Shown here: positions 47,653-57,379 of the stretch, piece by piece
How positions within the stretch are numbered: the first letter of the stretch is position 1
How the letters are laid out: every line of letters begins with the position of its first letter
NCBI GenBank assembly: GCA_034401795.1
Contig: CM067360.1
Coordinates: 124,599,901 to 124,663,900, forward strand
Origin: Chaetoderma sp. LZ-2023a
Taxonomy: Eukaryota > Mollusca > Caudofoveata > Chaetodermatida > Chaetodermatidae
Reading direction: 5' to 3'
Length of the DNA stretch: 64,000 bases
Translations under genes and position numbers: made by a program
Notes under the pieces: model-generated
Database searches by the model: none
The model's input: the letters and a program-made list of their open reading frames with translations, nothing else
What the model was told of the DNA's origin: nothing

Positions 47653-49663
47653 AAGTGTCCATCCTGCCTCAAGTCTATGAAGGCTAGATTCTTCCCCCAC
47701 CCTTGCCATCTGTGTTCAGCTTGTAGGCTGTCCAACAAATGTGTTATTTGTGAAAAGTGGGGGGGGATCTAACCTCTGAATTCTTCTCTTTACAGGCGAG
47801 GATGATGGCAGAGGAGGGGAAGAAACCAAAGAAGGACGGTAAGAAGAAGGCCTCGGAGAAGAGTGGTCTCGAGGCCTTCAAGAGTGAGTTGGTGAGTGAG
47901 ATGCGCAGGACTTTGAAAGACCTGATGCCTGACATGCTTCGCGGCATGTTGCCTGGCACAGGTGTTTCAACTTCCTGCGCATCGACCTCGGTGCAGGTAG
48001 CCCCCGTCCCTGGATCATGGCCTATTAGCTCGGACAATGCGTTTAGTGATCCAGGGGCGGCCGTCTTGGACCCAGGCTTGATGTTCGCATCGCCTGGGGT
48101 GCCAGCGGCGCGAGAAGCATCAGGCGGGACCCGACCAACGGGCCTGACCACGATCACTCGCGGAGTAAACTCGTCATCTGCCTTTGAGCAGTCTCCTGGT
48201 CAGTCTGGGTTAGTTTTCCTTACTAATCCAGAGTCTAACTTTCCTGACCAGGAAGATGATGAGGACTACCTGCTCGGTCCACAGGTGGATCATGAAGACA
48301 TGGATGTGAGTGCCTACACTCCTCTGTTGGGGAGCGTGAATGCTCGCACCTATGGCACTGTTCCCTCGGGAGCAGGTTTCATGGTTCAGCCTGTGGCCCG
48401 CTTTGGAGCAGACGGCCGGCCGTATAAGATTCCACGGTTGGACGTGGAATCTCACACGGACGTTCCAGGCCGCGCTGGTGTGTGTAACCCCCCTCGCACA
48501 AGCGCGGCCTTGGAGCTTGGTTTGCCTATGGAGAATGCTATGCCGGCCCTCGCGGGCCCGTATACGTTCCCTGGGCAGCCAGGTTCGTCTATAGCCTCCT
48601 CCTCGGCCATACCTGCGAATGCCATTGAGGATGACGAGGGCCCGTTGCTCGTCGGCAGTTCGCAGGTAGCCACGGATGAAGACTGGTCAGAGGCGTGTGC
48701 GTGGCTCCTCGCTGTAAGACCAGAGCTCACCGTGGACGAGACGGTCACCGGTAACCCGCGGGCGTGGTTACAGGCGAAGCCGTTGGCCAGCACGGCTCTG
48801 TCTCTGCCGTATGCTGAACATATCTTAGATATGTTCACGGCGGCAGAGGAGTCGATCAGACCAAAAGGTCGCCTCGCGAAGGCCCCCCGCGAGGTAGCTA
48901 GGCGATGTCGGGTTACTGCCAGTCAGTATGCTCGGTATGGCCTGGCGCCCAGACCGAGCGCGGATGACCGCGCCGCTCTGGGCGAAGATACGCGGCCGGG
49001 TTCCCGGGCTGACACGGGAGCGTTGTGCTCGGGCGCTATGCGCTCGGCGAATGCCGCCTTGCGCGACACCGAGGAGAGCTCGCGATCAGTGCGCTGTCGC
49101 ATGTCTCTCAGCTGCTGTCAGGGGTGGTGGCAGCGTCGGTGCAGCAACATCCTAGTCCCGTGACAGTCCAACGAGCCATCCAGGATGGCATCAACCTGGC
49201 GTTGGACTGTCTGACTAGGTCGGTCACGAAGTCGCTGAGGACGAGGCGCACTTTTGCACTGGACAATTTGTGCCCGTCTCAGGAGCTCAAGTCGCGCTTG
49301 ATGCAAGCGCCGATGGCGGGCCCTGGACTCTTTGGAGGTGAAGGTTGTCGGCACCTCCAGGAGACGGTGACTTTGGTGAACAACCAGAGGGCGCTGCGGG
49401 CACAGTTTGAAGTGCTGCGCAGGGAACATGTGCGTGTTCAGCCCTCGGCTGCTCGACAGCCGTACGCTCGTGGCGGGGCTGGCAGTGTCAGAGGCCAGCA
49501 GGCCGGCCGGTTTCAGAGACCGCGTCGGCTACGCCAGCAGCAGCGTGCTGTTGTGCGACAACCGCCGCCTCAAGCGCAGCCTGCCAGACAGCAGCCCGCG
49601 CACCGTGGTGCGCGTGGCGCTGGTCGTGGCGCGCGGGGAGCGGCGCGTGGTAACCGGGCCTGA
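47653..49663 (+). pseudogene. element C ORF1, Gag-like, exon 2 with two frameshifts
   Basis: Begins KCPSCLKSMK and keeps the full C-x2-C-x10-H-x-C-x2-C-x2-C-x5-C-x2-C-x2-W cluster, then shifts at a run of eight G (47759-47766), where nine or six would keep the frame, giving an early TAA at 47770-47772. The second break is near 49085, where about 4 nt are missing relative to B (EESGRASIAALSHVSQ region). Otherwise colinear with B ORF1, including AGPGLFGG and an Arg/Gly/Gln tail. Stop GCC TGA TGC. The G-run break could be a sequencing or slippage effect. Confidence 0.8.
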
Positions 49664-51785
49664 TGCAAGAAAATTTTTTCCGGTTATCACAAGTACCACT
49701 GGGGTGTTGCCACTCGTATCAGAGACACACCCACTTCTGAAGTTTATGGGCACCCCGTCAACCCTAGGTGCACCAGTGGGAGGTCGTTTGACTTGTCACA
49801 TTCAGAAGTGGGCGCGGTTAATTCAGGACCGCTTAGTCTTGCAATGGCTTTCGCAGGGATACAGTCCAGATTGGATAAGAGGTCCGCCGTTGCATTTGTC
49901 TCTGGTACCGGTCTGGACTCAAGTTCCACGAGATCCAGACAAGCGGTTGTGCATAGAAGAGGAGATAGATTCTCTCGTTCTAAAAGAAGCAATTCAACCG
50001 GCGCAGGATTGCCCGGGCTTCTATTCAACCGTGTTTCTTGTGGCAAAGAACACCGGGGGGTGGAGACCAATTCTCAACCTCAAGCCTCTAAACAAGTTTT
50101 TAGACACTCCGACTTTCAAAATGGAAACAGTGAGATCGGTGTTGTTGGGGTTAGAGAAGGGGATGTGGACAGCATCTATAGATCTCAAGGATGCTTACTT
50201 CCACATTCCAATTGCAAGGAGGTTTCGTCGGTTCCTGAGATTTGCTTTTCAGGGACGCCAATGGGAATTCAAGGTTCTTCCATTCGGCATCTCGACGGCT
50301 CCAAGGGTCTTCACTCGAGTGGTACTTGCTATCACGGCATACCTCCGCAGGAGAAATATACCTGTTCACACTTACATAGACGACTGGTTGCTAAAAGCAC
50401 ACAACCCAGAAAGTTTGATAGCAAATCTGGAGATAGTCTTGGAAACTCTCACCGATTTAGGCTGGATGATCAACTTTCCGAAATCAGAGCTGACTCCATC
50501 CCAGAAGTTTGTTTACCTGGGTATGTTCTTCGATCTGGAGATAGGATATGTTTATCCGTCCCAGGAGAGAGTGGAAAGTCTCCTCTCGTGTATTCAGTTG
50601 GTGTGCAACAGTCGTTATATTCTAGCACGGGTCTATCTGAGAATGTTGGGTCTGATGGTTTCAATGGAACCAGTCATTCCTCAGGCGGCCTTACGCAGGC
50701 GGCCGATTCAGTTGTTTCTCATGACCCAGTGGACGCAGAGTTCAGGATCACTGGACTCGCGCATTCAAGTGTTGGACCCTCTCATTCATCACCTTCATTG
50801 GTGGATGGAGAGAGGAAATCTCCTGGCGGGGGTCATGCTGACCCCTCCCCACCCTCAAGTAACGATGTTTACGGATGCATCGATGGAGGGTTGGGGAGCT
50901 TGCCTGGAAGAAGCCACTATATCAGGGCTTTGGAATCTGGAACAGTCAAAGGAACATATCAACATGCTAGAACTGCGGGCTGTAGTTCTAGGCCTGGAAC
51001 ACTTCCTAGGGGAGGTGAAGGGAAAATTTGTGATGATACGTTCAGACAACTCTACAGTAGTGAGTTACATAAACCGCCAGGGCGGAACGAAGTCGCCCAA
51101 CCTCTGTATGATGACATGGAAGCTGCTTTGCTGGTGCATGGATCATATGATCACCTTGAAAGCAGTTCATATTCCGGGAAGGCTGAATCTGTTAGCAGAC
51201 TCATTGAGCCGAAGGATGAGTATTCTGCCTACGGAATGGCAACTAAATCAATGTGTGGCGGATCACCTGTTCAATCATTTGGGAAAGCCCAACATAGATT
51301 TGTTCGCAATGAAGAAGAATGCGAAGATGACGACGTACGTTTCTCCGATTCCAGATCCAAGCGCTATCGCAATAGATGCGCTAGCTATCAGTTGGAAGAG
51401 AATGTATGCATACGCATACCCTCCAACAATCCTGATTCCAAGAGTCCTTCAGAAGATCAGACAAGAGGAATGCCAAGTGCTTCTGATCGCCCCGAATTGG
51501 CCAAGCCGATCATGGTTTACGGATCTGCTGGACCTTCTGGTTTGCAATCCGGTTCCTCTGCCGCTGATGGACGATATTATCTTCCAGGGCAAGACCCTTC
51601 ACAACAATCCGTCAATGTTTCGATTGACTGCATGGATGTTGTCAAACAATCCGCAATTAAGGAGGGATTTTCTGAGCAAGCAGCCAATTTCATGGCCAGA
51701 GCCAGGAGGGGGTCAACCTCCAGAGCTTATAATTATAAAATCAACAGATTTGCAGAATGGTGCTCAAAGAGATGTATCAATCTGA
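49662..51785 (+). CDS. element C ORF2: reverse transcriptase, RNase H, Dam-like domain
   Basis: About 707 aa from the ORF1 stop in the +1 frame (frame open upstream to 49407; first in-frame Met about 85 nt after the stop, in KFMGTPST). RT: IDLKDAYFHIP, LPFGISTAPRVF, YIDD. RNase H: FTDAS, LELR, RSDNS, LADSL. Dam-like region: NIDLFAMKKNAK..YVSPIPDP..YAYPP..LLIAPNWP. No stop. It should form the element's replication enzyme; intact even though ORF1 is broken. Confidence 0.88.
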   Translation, partial: DARKFFPVITSTTGVLPLVSETHPLLKFMGTPSTLGAPVGGRLTCHIQKWARLIQDRLVLQWLSQGYSPDWIRGPPLHLSLVPVWTQVPRDPDKRLCIEEEIDSLVLKEAIQPAQDCPGFYSTVFLVAKNTGGWRPILNLKPLNKFLDTPTFKMETVRSVLLGLEKGMWTASIDLKDAYFHIPIARRFRRFLRFAFQGRQWEFKVLPFGISTAPRVFTRVVLAITAYLRRRNIPVHTYIDDWLLKAHNPESLIANLEIVLETLTDLGWMINFPKSELTPSQKFVYLGMFFDLEIGYVYPSQERVESLLSCIQLVCNSRYILARVYLRMLGLMVSMEPVIPQAALRRRPIQLFLMTQWTQSSGSLDSRIQVLDPLIHHLHWWMERGNLLAGVMLTPPHPQVTMFTDASMEGWGACLEEATISGLWNLEQSKEHINMLELRAVVLGLEHFLGEVKGKFVMIRSDNSTVVSYINRQGGTKSPNLCMMTWKLLCWCMDHMITLKAVHIPGRLNLLADSLSRRMSILPTEWQLNQCVADHLFNHLGKPNIDLFAMKKNAKMTTYVSPIPDPSAIAIDALAISWKRMYAYAYPPTILIPRVLQKIRQEECQVLLIAPNWPSRSWFTDLLDLLVCNPVPLPLMDDIIFQGKTLHNNPSMFRLTAWMLSNNPQLRRDFLSKQPISWPEPGGGQPPELIIIKSTDLQNGAQRDVSI

Positions 51786-52645
51786 TGGAAGCATCTATTC
51801 AGGTAGTAGCTGATTTTCTATGTCACCTGTATGATACCTATAGTCTTCAACCTAATTCTGTTGCTGGATACAAATCAGCATTGATGACTGTTATCCCTTG
51901 CTTGGCAAAGAGGGGAAGTGATGAAGTAAGTGTTTTAAATACTCTTATTAAAGGTATGGGCAATCTCAGACCTAGAAATCCTCCACTGACACCGTCATGG
52001 AGTCTTTCTCTGGTTCTGCAGGTTTTGAGTGGTAAGCCTTTTGAACCACTTAGTGCTATATCTGTAAAATTATTGACACTTAAAACTGTATTTTTAGTGG
52101 CGGCGGCTTCAGCCAGACGCAGGAGTGAAATTCATGCCTTGTCTGCTGAGCCTGACCGTTATATAGTTACAGGTGAAGGCCTTAAGCTTCTACCTAGATT
52201 GAATTTCTTGGCTAAGAATCAATCTTTAAAGTATCCGGGTAAACCTATTATTTTACCTGCCGTAACCAGATATGATCCTGGTGCTAAAGTATGGTGTCCA
52301 GTCCGTGCTTTGAATAAGTACAAGAAAAGAACTCAGGTTTGGCGGACGGACCCATGTTCCCTATGGTTGTCATATATTGTACCCCATGGTAGGGCGTCAA
52401 GAGACACTATTTCCAGATGGATAGTGGAATGTATCCAATTCTGTCATAAGACAGCCACTGGAATCCAGGTAGATAGAGCCAAGGCTCATAGTGTCCGTGG
52501 TGTGGTAACTTCCACGGCATTATTTAATGGTGTTTCGATTGAAGACATTATGTCAGTAGCCCAGTGGCACTGTGAGTCAAGTTTTACCGACCATTACCTT
52601 CGTGACACTTCTAACCCACTCGCCGTCTCAGTCCTCAGGAAATAA
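49664..52645 (+). CDS. element C ORF3: tyrosine recombinase, in frame with ORF1
   Basis: 993 codons open straight after the ORF1 TGA. The first ~640 overlap ORF2 without a recognisable domain; the last ~345 form the recombinase with SARRRSEIH, AHSVRG, WHCESS and the nucleophile Tyr in DHYLRD. The TAA stop lies within AATAAA (52641-52646), as in B. Confidence 0.88.
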   Translation, partial: CKKIFSGYHKYHWGVATRIRDTPTSEVYGHPVNPRCTSGRSFDLSHSEVGAVNSGPLSLAMAFAGIQSRLDKRSAVAFVSGTGLDSSSTRSRQAVVHRRGDRFSRSKRSNSTGAGLPGLLFNRVSCGKEHRGVETNSQPQASKQVFRHSDFQNGNSEIGVVGVREGDVDSIYRSQGCLLPHSNCKEVSSVPEICFSGTPMGIQGSSIRHLDGSKGLHSSGTCYHGIPPQEKYTCSHLHRRLVAKSTQPRKFDSKSGDSLGNSHRFRLDDQLSEIRADSIPEVCLPGYVLRSGDRICLSVPGESGKSPLVYSVGVQQSLYSSTGLSENVGSDGFNGTSHSSGGLTQAADSVVSHDPVDAEFRITGLAHSSVGPSHSSPSLVDGERKSPGGGHADPSPPSSNDVYGCIDGGLGSLPGRSHYIRALESGTVKGTYQHARTAGCSSRPGTLPRGGEGKICDDTFRQLYSSELHKPPGRNEVAQPLYDDMEAALLVHGSYDHLESSSYSGKAESVSRLIEPKDEYSAYGMATKSMCGGSPVQSFGKAQHRFVRNEEECEDDDVRFSDSRSKRYRNRCASYQLEENVCIRIPSNNPDSKSPSEDQTRGMPSASDRPELAKPIMVYGSAGPSGLQSGSSAADGRYYLPGQDPSQQSVNVSIDCMDVVKQSAIKEGFSEQAANFMARARRGSTSRAYNYKINRFAEWCSKRCINLMEASIQVVADFLCHLYDTYSLQPNSVAGYKSALMTVIPCLAKRGSDEVSVLNTLIKGMGNLRPRNPPLTPSWSLSLVLQVLSGKPFEPLSAISVKLLTLKTVFLVAAASARRRSEIHALSAEPDRYIVTGEGLKLLPRLNFLAKNQSLKYPGKPIILPAVTRYDPGAKVWCPVRALNKYKKRTQVWRTDPCSLWLSYIVPHGRASRDTISRWIVECIQFCHKTATGIQVDRAKAHSVRGVVTSTALFNGVSIEDIMSVAQWHCESSFTDHYLRDTSNPLAVSVLRK

Positions 52646-53227
52646 AATAGTTATGCAGAGGTTTATGTTTGTAAATAGTTTGCCTCCTCTGCTATTTTCA
52701 AATATCACATTTGTTGGTAGGGTATTCCTACTATTAGCTGGTACACTTCTCCTCTTCCGGTGGGGGAAGAGATGAGTGCCGCGTCCAAGACATCAAAGGT
52801 CAGTGGTTATGACCATTTTTTTGATTTTCTGTCTTGGTGATGGTGTCATTTTATTTTTTAATATGGTGATGGTTGATGTCTCTTAATTGTGGTTTTCAGA
52901 GAGTTTTTGAAATAGAAGCAATTCTTCTTTTTCCAATGTCTAGTAATACTTTCATTAAGTATTAGAGAACGTGCTAGTCATTTAGAGCAGCGTTTTTTCC
53001 TATACCTTCCTCAGAAAGAGGGGGGGGAGCGCATTTGCCTTTTGATCAATCTCTCTTCATCGGTCGATTATCCGATGCAAAATTCTATTCCTGGTTGTGG
53101 TTTCAGTCACAATTTCAGATGTTTTAAATCTCTTGAGAATTCAAAGAGCCTAGCCTCTTCGAGGGTGTGCGGGTTTTCAGGACCTTGCCTCCCTCCCACC
53201 AAAATTTACTTTCAAATTCTGGTTTTT
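52646..53227 (+). other. C 3' non-coding region
   Basis: G8-AGCGC motif at 53020-53032, as in A and B. No gene. Confidence 0.6.
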
Positions 53228-53329
53228 ATCAAGAGTGTTAGGGAGGTAAGTATGTTCTCATGATGTGAAATAAGTAAATTTATCAAATTTCTTTTTCACG
53301 AGTGAGATGACATACTTACCTCCCTAACA
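53228..53329 (+). repeat. element C internal complementary region
   Basis: Left half complementary to 44704-44740 (left edge); right half complementary to the right edge 53561-53623. Followed by the hairpin GGCCTC-G-CCACCCCAC-G-GAGGCC (53337-53359). Confidence 0.92.
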
Positions 53330-53395
53330 GGATCCCGGCCTCGCCACCCCACGGAGGCCTGGTCCTTTGGCTATTGAATAGTTGCTTCTATGTCA

Positions 53396-53572
53396 GCCAA
53401 TATTTAGTAACGGAAGTACCGGTGTGCGCATGCGCAGAGGGTGGTGTTTGTCATGTGCATGACTGTGTACTTCCACCTGCCCATTAGGGGCACCTAACTT
53501 TTTATAATTCTGAATATTATTGAATTTAGAGCCGATATACTAGTATATCAAGAGTGTTAGGGAGGTAAGTAT
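53396..53572 (-). repeat. element C right inverted terminal repeat
   Basis: Complement of the left repeat, with GCGCATGCGC at 53426-53435 and the terminal core GGTAAGTAT at 53564-53572. Confidence 0.9.
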
Positions 53573-53846
53573 GTCATCTCACTCGTGAAAAAGAAATTTG
53601 ATAAATTTACTTATTTCACAGGTTTGGTAGAAATTGTTATTGGATATCATATTTCATGCTATATTTAATTTGTATTTTTCCTTCAATTATTTGGCATTAC
53701 ATTCCTTGTCATATTTTACAAGATATTACATAGTACAATCAAATCCCGCAACCACCTAGCTGGTCACTAAAGAGGGGTGTGTGGGGGGGTGTTTCTTGGA
53801 CCATAACATATTACGTACTAATAAAAAATACCAATTTGTTTTGTAG

Positions 53847-53932
53847 TCTGAAAATGAATTTGGCAATCTTCAGGAAATTGAACAGTTATCAAACAGACTA
53901 ACAGAGATGGAAAGAGAAAATGAAAATCTCAG
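53847..53932 (+). CDS. host coiled-coil gene, exon 12
   Basis: Acceptor ..CAATTTGTTTTGTAG, donor GTAATT. 86 nt: 28 codons plus AG, completing an Arg with exon 13. Begins SENEFGNLQEIEQLSNRL and ends MERENENL(R). 223 bp after element C. Confidence 0.78.
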
Positions 53933-53935
53933 GTA

Positions 53936-56191
53936 ATTTTTGTCTTGCCTGCGAAGCAGAAAGCGAGACATATGTATCCCTTTTCCGACGGTGCCGGCGG
54001 CGATGACATCAACGATGTTAACTTTTTGAGTTTAGCAAAACTTCTTAACTTATATTTCAGGATTGGTTAATTCTAGTGCAACTAAACTTGGTGACATGTT
54101 TGCTTATACTGTTAGGAAGCATCATGATGATATTGAGGTTACAAGGCCAAAGGTCAAGGTCATTGTCACCTTGATACAAAACTGTTTTTTCAACATTAAG
54201 TTTTTGTGTTTTTCTGACCTTCCTATTTGACCTCTGCTTTTTCAGCTTCAAATTTTTCTGTTCAGCAAACCCTTTACATTTATATTTCAGAATTACTTAA
54301 TACTACTAGAACTAATCTTAGACACACGGTTCACTATACAATAAGGAAACTGTGTGCTGATAGTAACATCACTACTTTCAAGGTCAAGGTCATCGTAGAG
54401 TTGATATTTAACCTCTGTCATGTCACAGTGTTTCTCATGGCATCTAAATTTTGGAGGTCACAGAGACCCCACACCCAGTAGTGTGTGGGTCTCCAGCTGA
54501 AACAGAGGGTCCCCTGCTGATATTTGAGGGTCCCAAACTGATATAATCTGGTGTTCCCAAGCAGTAGTTCTCATCCATGCTAAAATTAAATAGTCCAATG
54601 GATTCACAACTATGAATTCACATTTCCAGAGTACCCACCCATCATATGACGTCATAATGAACTGCGTGATGTGTACAATGACATCGTAATGAATGACGTC
54701 GATAAGTACATCACGAACGCATGTTTGAAGACGTTCTATGCATTGTTGTACAAATTGTTTGCTTTTACTATTTAATAAATATTCTGTTGAATATTTTGAA
54801 ACTAATTTGACTGGGCGCTGTTGCTGCCATAGACAGCAACAGCACCCAGTCAAATTAGTTACAAAATATTCAACAGCTTCTCTGTATAGTTTTCAGGAAA
54901 TTGATAGCTAGGGCATTCGGGGATCGATCAATCCCAACACCGCGAGGTGTGGGTGGAGCTTAGCTAGTGATGGGCGGGGCATAGATAAAAATGGAAAGGT
55001 CTGTGTAGGTATTTTTGTGCAAAAACCTATAAAACTACTTTTTATAACACAATGAGACAAAATTGTCTGGTGTCCTATGGAACCCACTGCCACTACTTTT
55101 GGGGGTTCCATGCTGGATTTTGGAGGTATATACTCTCAAAAGGACCCTTATGAGAATTCCTGGACTCATGTCTGTATTTCCAATATTAAGAATTTGTTTG
55201 CCTATACATGTATCATAGGATTGTTCATTCCTACTGGAACCAAACTTGGACACATGGTTTCATATATCATGCTGAGGCAGCATGGTGATAGTGAGGTCAT
55301 TAGATCAAACATCAAGGCATTCTCCAATTACTATTAGACCTCTGCTTTTTCAGCGGTAAGTTTTTCCATTTATCAAATCATTTACATTTATATTTCAGGA
55401 TTGGTTAATTCTATTGGACCTAAACTTGATTACATGGGTACATATAATGTTAGGAAGCAGCATGATAACTTTGTGGTTACACAGTCAAAGGTCAGCGTTT
55501 ACTGTGACAAACCCGAGACTTTTGTTATACACTTTTTATGCGTCCATTCACTAATATTGGTGTTTTTATTATCTCTCATGAGGTTGTCCATAGAAAGCTA
55601 CTAACATGTGGAGTCCAAATACACTAGTCAGATGGCAACCTCCGAAAATTATGACTTCAACTCCACCAATCTTAGACAGTACTGCTAAGCCCCTCTCATT
55701 CTCTCACCTCTCCGTTTTTATCACACACACTTTCCTTTCTACCTTTCTTACTCTCTTCCACACTCTCCTGTCTTTGGCCCACACACCTGTCTGTCCACTT
55801 GTGTGCCTGTTCATCCATCCGTCTGTATGCTGTAGGATCGGCCTGTCTGTCCTACACACACTCATTCTCAACTCTCTCCCTCCCTCCCTTCCTCCATATC
55901 TCTCTCTCACTGACCTGCCCATCCTCACTCTGTCTTCATCTGTGTCTGGCTGCCTGTTGTACTCTAGGTCCCAGCCTGTCATACTGATGAATTGATAGTG
56001 TTTGAAAACAAGGTAAAGATAGTCCTTATCTAGACATTGTATTTTTCTACAGATTTTAAATCTATTGTTCCATTGGTCTCCCTAGCCTGCTCTCTATATA
56101 TAATGATGTATTTTAAGGTGTTGTTTAGAATGGACTGTATTGCTCATTGTATATTCATATGCATATATTTCATGTTTGCTTAAAGGGACAG
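53936..56191. other. intron between exons 12 and 13
   Basis: A mollusc-type repeat with GTCTTGCCTGCGAAGCAGAA and TTCCGACGGTGCCGGCGGCG (53940-54480), an R1 copy (54610-55010), a second similar repeat stretch (55080-55510) sharing TATATTTCAGGATTGGTTAA, and a pyrimidine-rich CTCTC/CCTCCC microsatellite (about 55690-55960). Nothing coding. Confidence 0.65.
54610..55010 (+). repeat. R1 hairpin-bearing repeat, near full length
   Basis: Core 54787-54876 with arms GAATATTTTGAAACTAATTT / CAAATTAGTTACAAAATATT. Flanking parts match 42660-43095 closely, down to GATCGATCAATCCCAACACC and GTGGGTGGAGCTTAGCTAGT. Confidence 0.78.
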
Positions 56192-56252
56192 GATTGATGA
56201 TCTTCAAAAAGAGAATGACAATGTACTGCTACAACAAGAGGCACGGAACCTG
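56192..56252 (+). CDS. host coiled-coil gene, exon 13
   Basis: Acceptor ..CTTAAAGGGACAG, donor GTAAGA. One base completes Arg, then 20 codons: IDDLQKENDNVLLQQEARNL. A closer upstream AG (AAAG at 56185) would break the frame. Exons 12 and 13 together are 147 nt (seven heptads). Confidence 0.72.
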
Positions 56253-56394
56253 GTAAGAATCATATTGTAAAGCCTGCACGAGCGAACCACCTATTCTTTG
56301 AAGCCAAAACTGTTAGTGCTTTGTACTACTGGTCTCTGAAAGCCCAGCCTATGGTTTTGAAGGCCATACCCTATAGCAATTCACTTGTATACAC

Positions 56395-56970
56395 TGTTTA
56401 ACCCTTAAACACTCATGTCAGCCAAAAACGTGTTCTGCGGTGGTCTTGAGAAATGACCATTTGCGGACCAAGAGTAGACTATTAAAAAAACTTTACCGCT
56501 GCAATGACTGGGTCGTGGGTTGATAACCGAGCCAGTCATTCCAAGGGTAAAGCTTTCAAAAATAGTCTTCTCTTGGTCTGCGAATGAATATTTTCTTTTT
56601 TTTAAACAAATTGGAGGGTTAATGGATTAATGGTCATGATTTGTAAAATGAATGTTTATTTACAGATCATAAGAACACTATTTTTGAAAACCTACCACTG
56701 GAATCACTGACTCAGTTATCAAGCCAGTCATTCCAGTCCTAAACCTAAATTTTCAAAAATACTCTTGGTTTGCAAATGAATATTTCTCAAAATGGCTTCT
56801 GCAGTGGTCTTGAGAAATGTCCATTTGCAGACCAAGATAAGACTATTTTTGAAAATTTACACCGGAATGACTGGCTTGATAACATAGCCACTCATTCCAG
56901 TGGTAAATTTTCAAAAATAGTCTTCTCTTGGTCTGCAAATGGACATTTTCACAATAAATTAATTTCTTAG
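56395..56970. repeat. three tandem R2 foldback copies
   Basis: Copies at about 56395-56625, 56630-56790 and 56785-56970. The third has near-perfect arms: GTCCATTTGCAGACCAAGAT on the left and TCTTGGTCTGCAAATGGAC on the right, with GAATGACTGGCTTGATAACA at the centre. Confidence 0.7.
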
Positions 56971-57379
56971 AATACATTGTATATCTGCATTGGTATGAAA
57001 TAATCAGTTTTATAATATATCTAACATATTATCAACATAGACTTTAATGCATGAAATACAGTAAAAACATTTTGAAAGGAACAATGCATGAAAGCTGCTA
57101 AATATTTAGAAAATAATTAGACAGGAACACATTGCTTGCTGAGACGATGAAATCCATAATCTAGTAAGATGTTCTGAATACCTTGGCATAAACAAATAAT
57201 CTATGAATCATTTAATATTTTGTTTTATTAGTAGTTAGTTTTGAATCTTTGATTTAGTGATATTCTGAGGCTATTACAAATGTATGCACAATGTAATATC
57301 ATGTCTGTTTACACCTGACTTAACCCATAGAAATCACCAGTTAAATTCACAATATCCGGCAACCTTGGATCATTATGAT
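56971..57379. other. AT-rich intronic stretch
   Basis: No coding frame, repeat or RNA signal that I can recognise. Confidence 0.5.

Larger units (their letters stand above)
44704..53623 (+). mobile_element. DIRS element C, with a Tc1 insertion
   Basis: Related to B: shared ITR words (GTTAGGTGCCCCTA, GCGCATGCGC), colinear ORFs and internal complementary region (53228-53329). Left core TTT 44704-44706, right TTT 53624-53626. ORF1 is broken by two frameshifts; ORF2 and ORF3 are open. A 1700-bp Tc1 element (44893-46592) sits in the left terminal repeat. Located between host exons 11 and 12, same orientation as the host gene. Confidence 0.9.
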
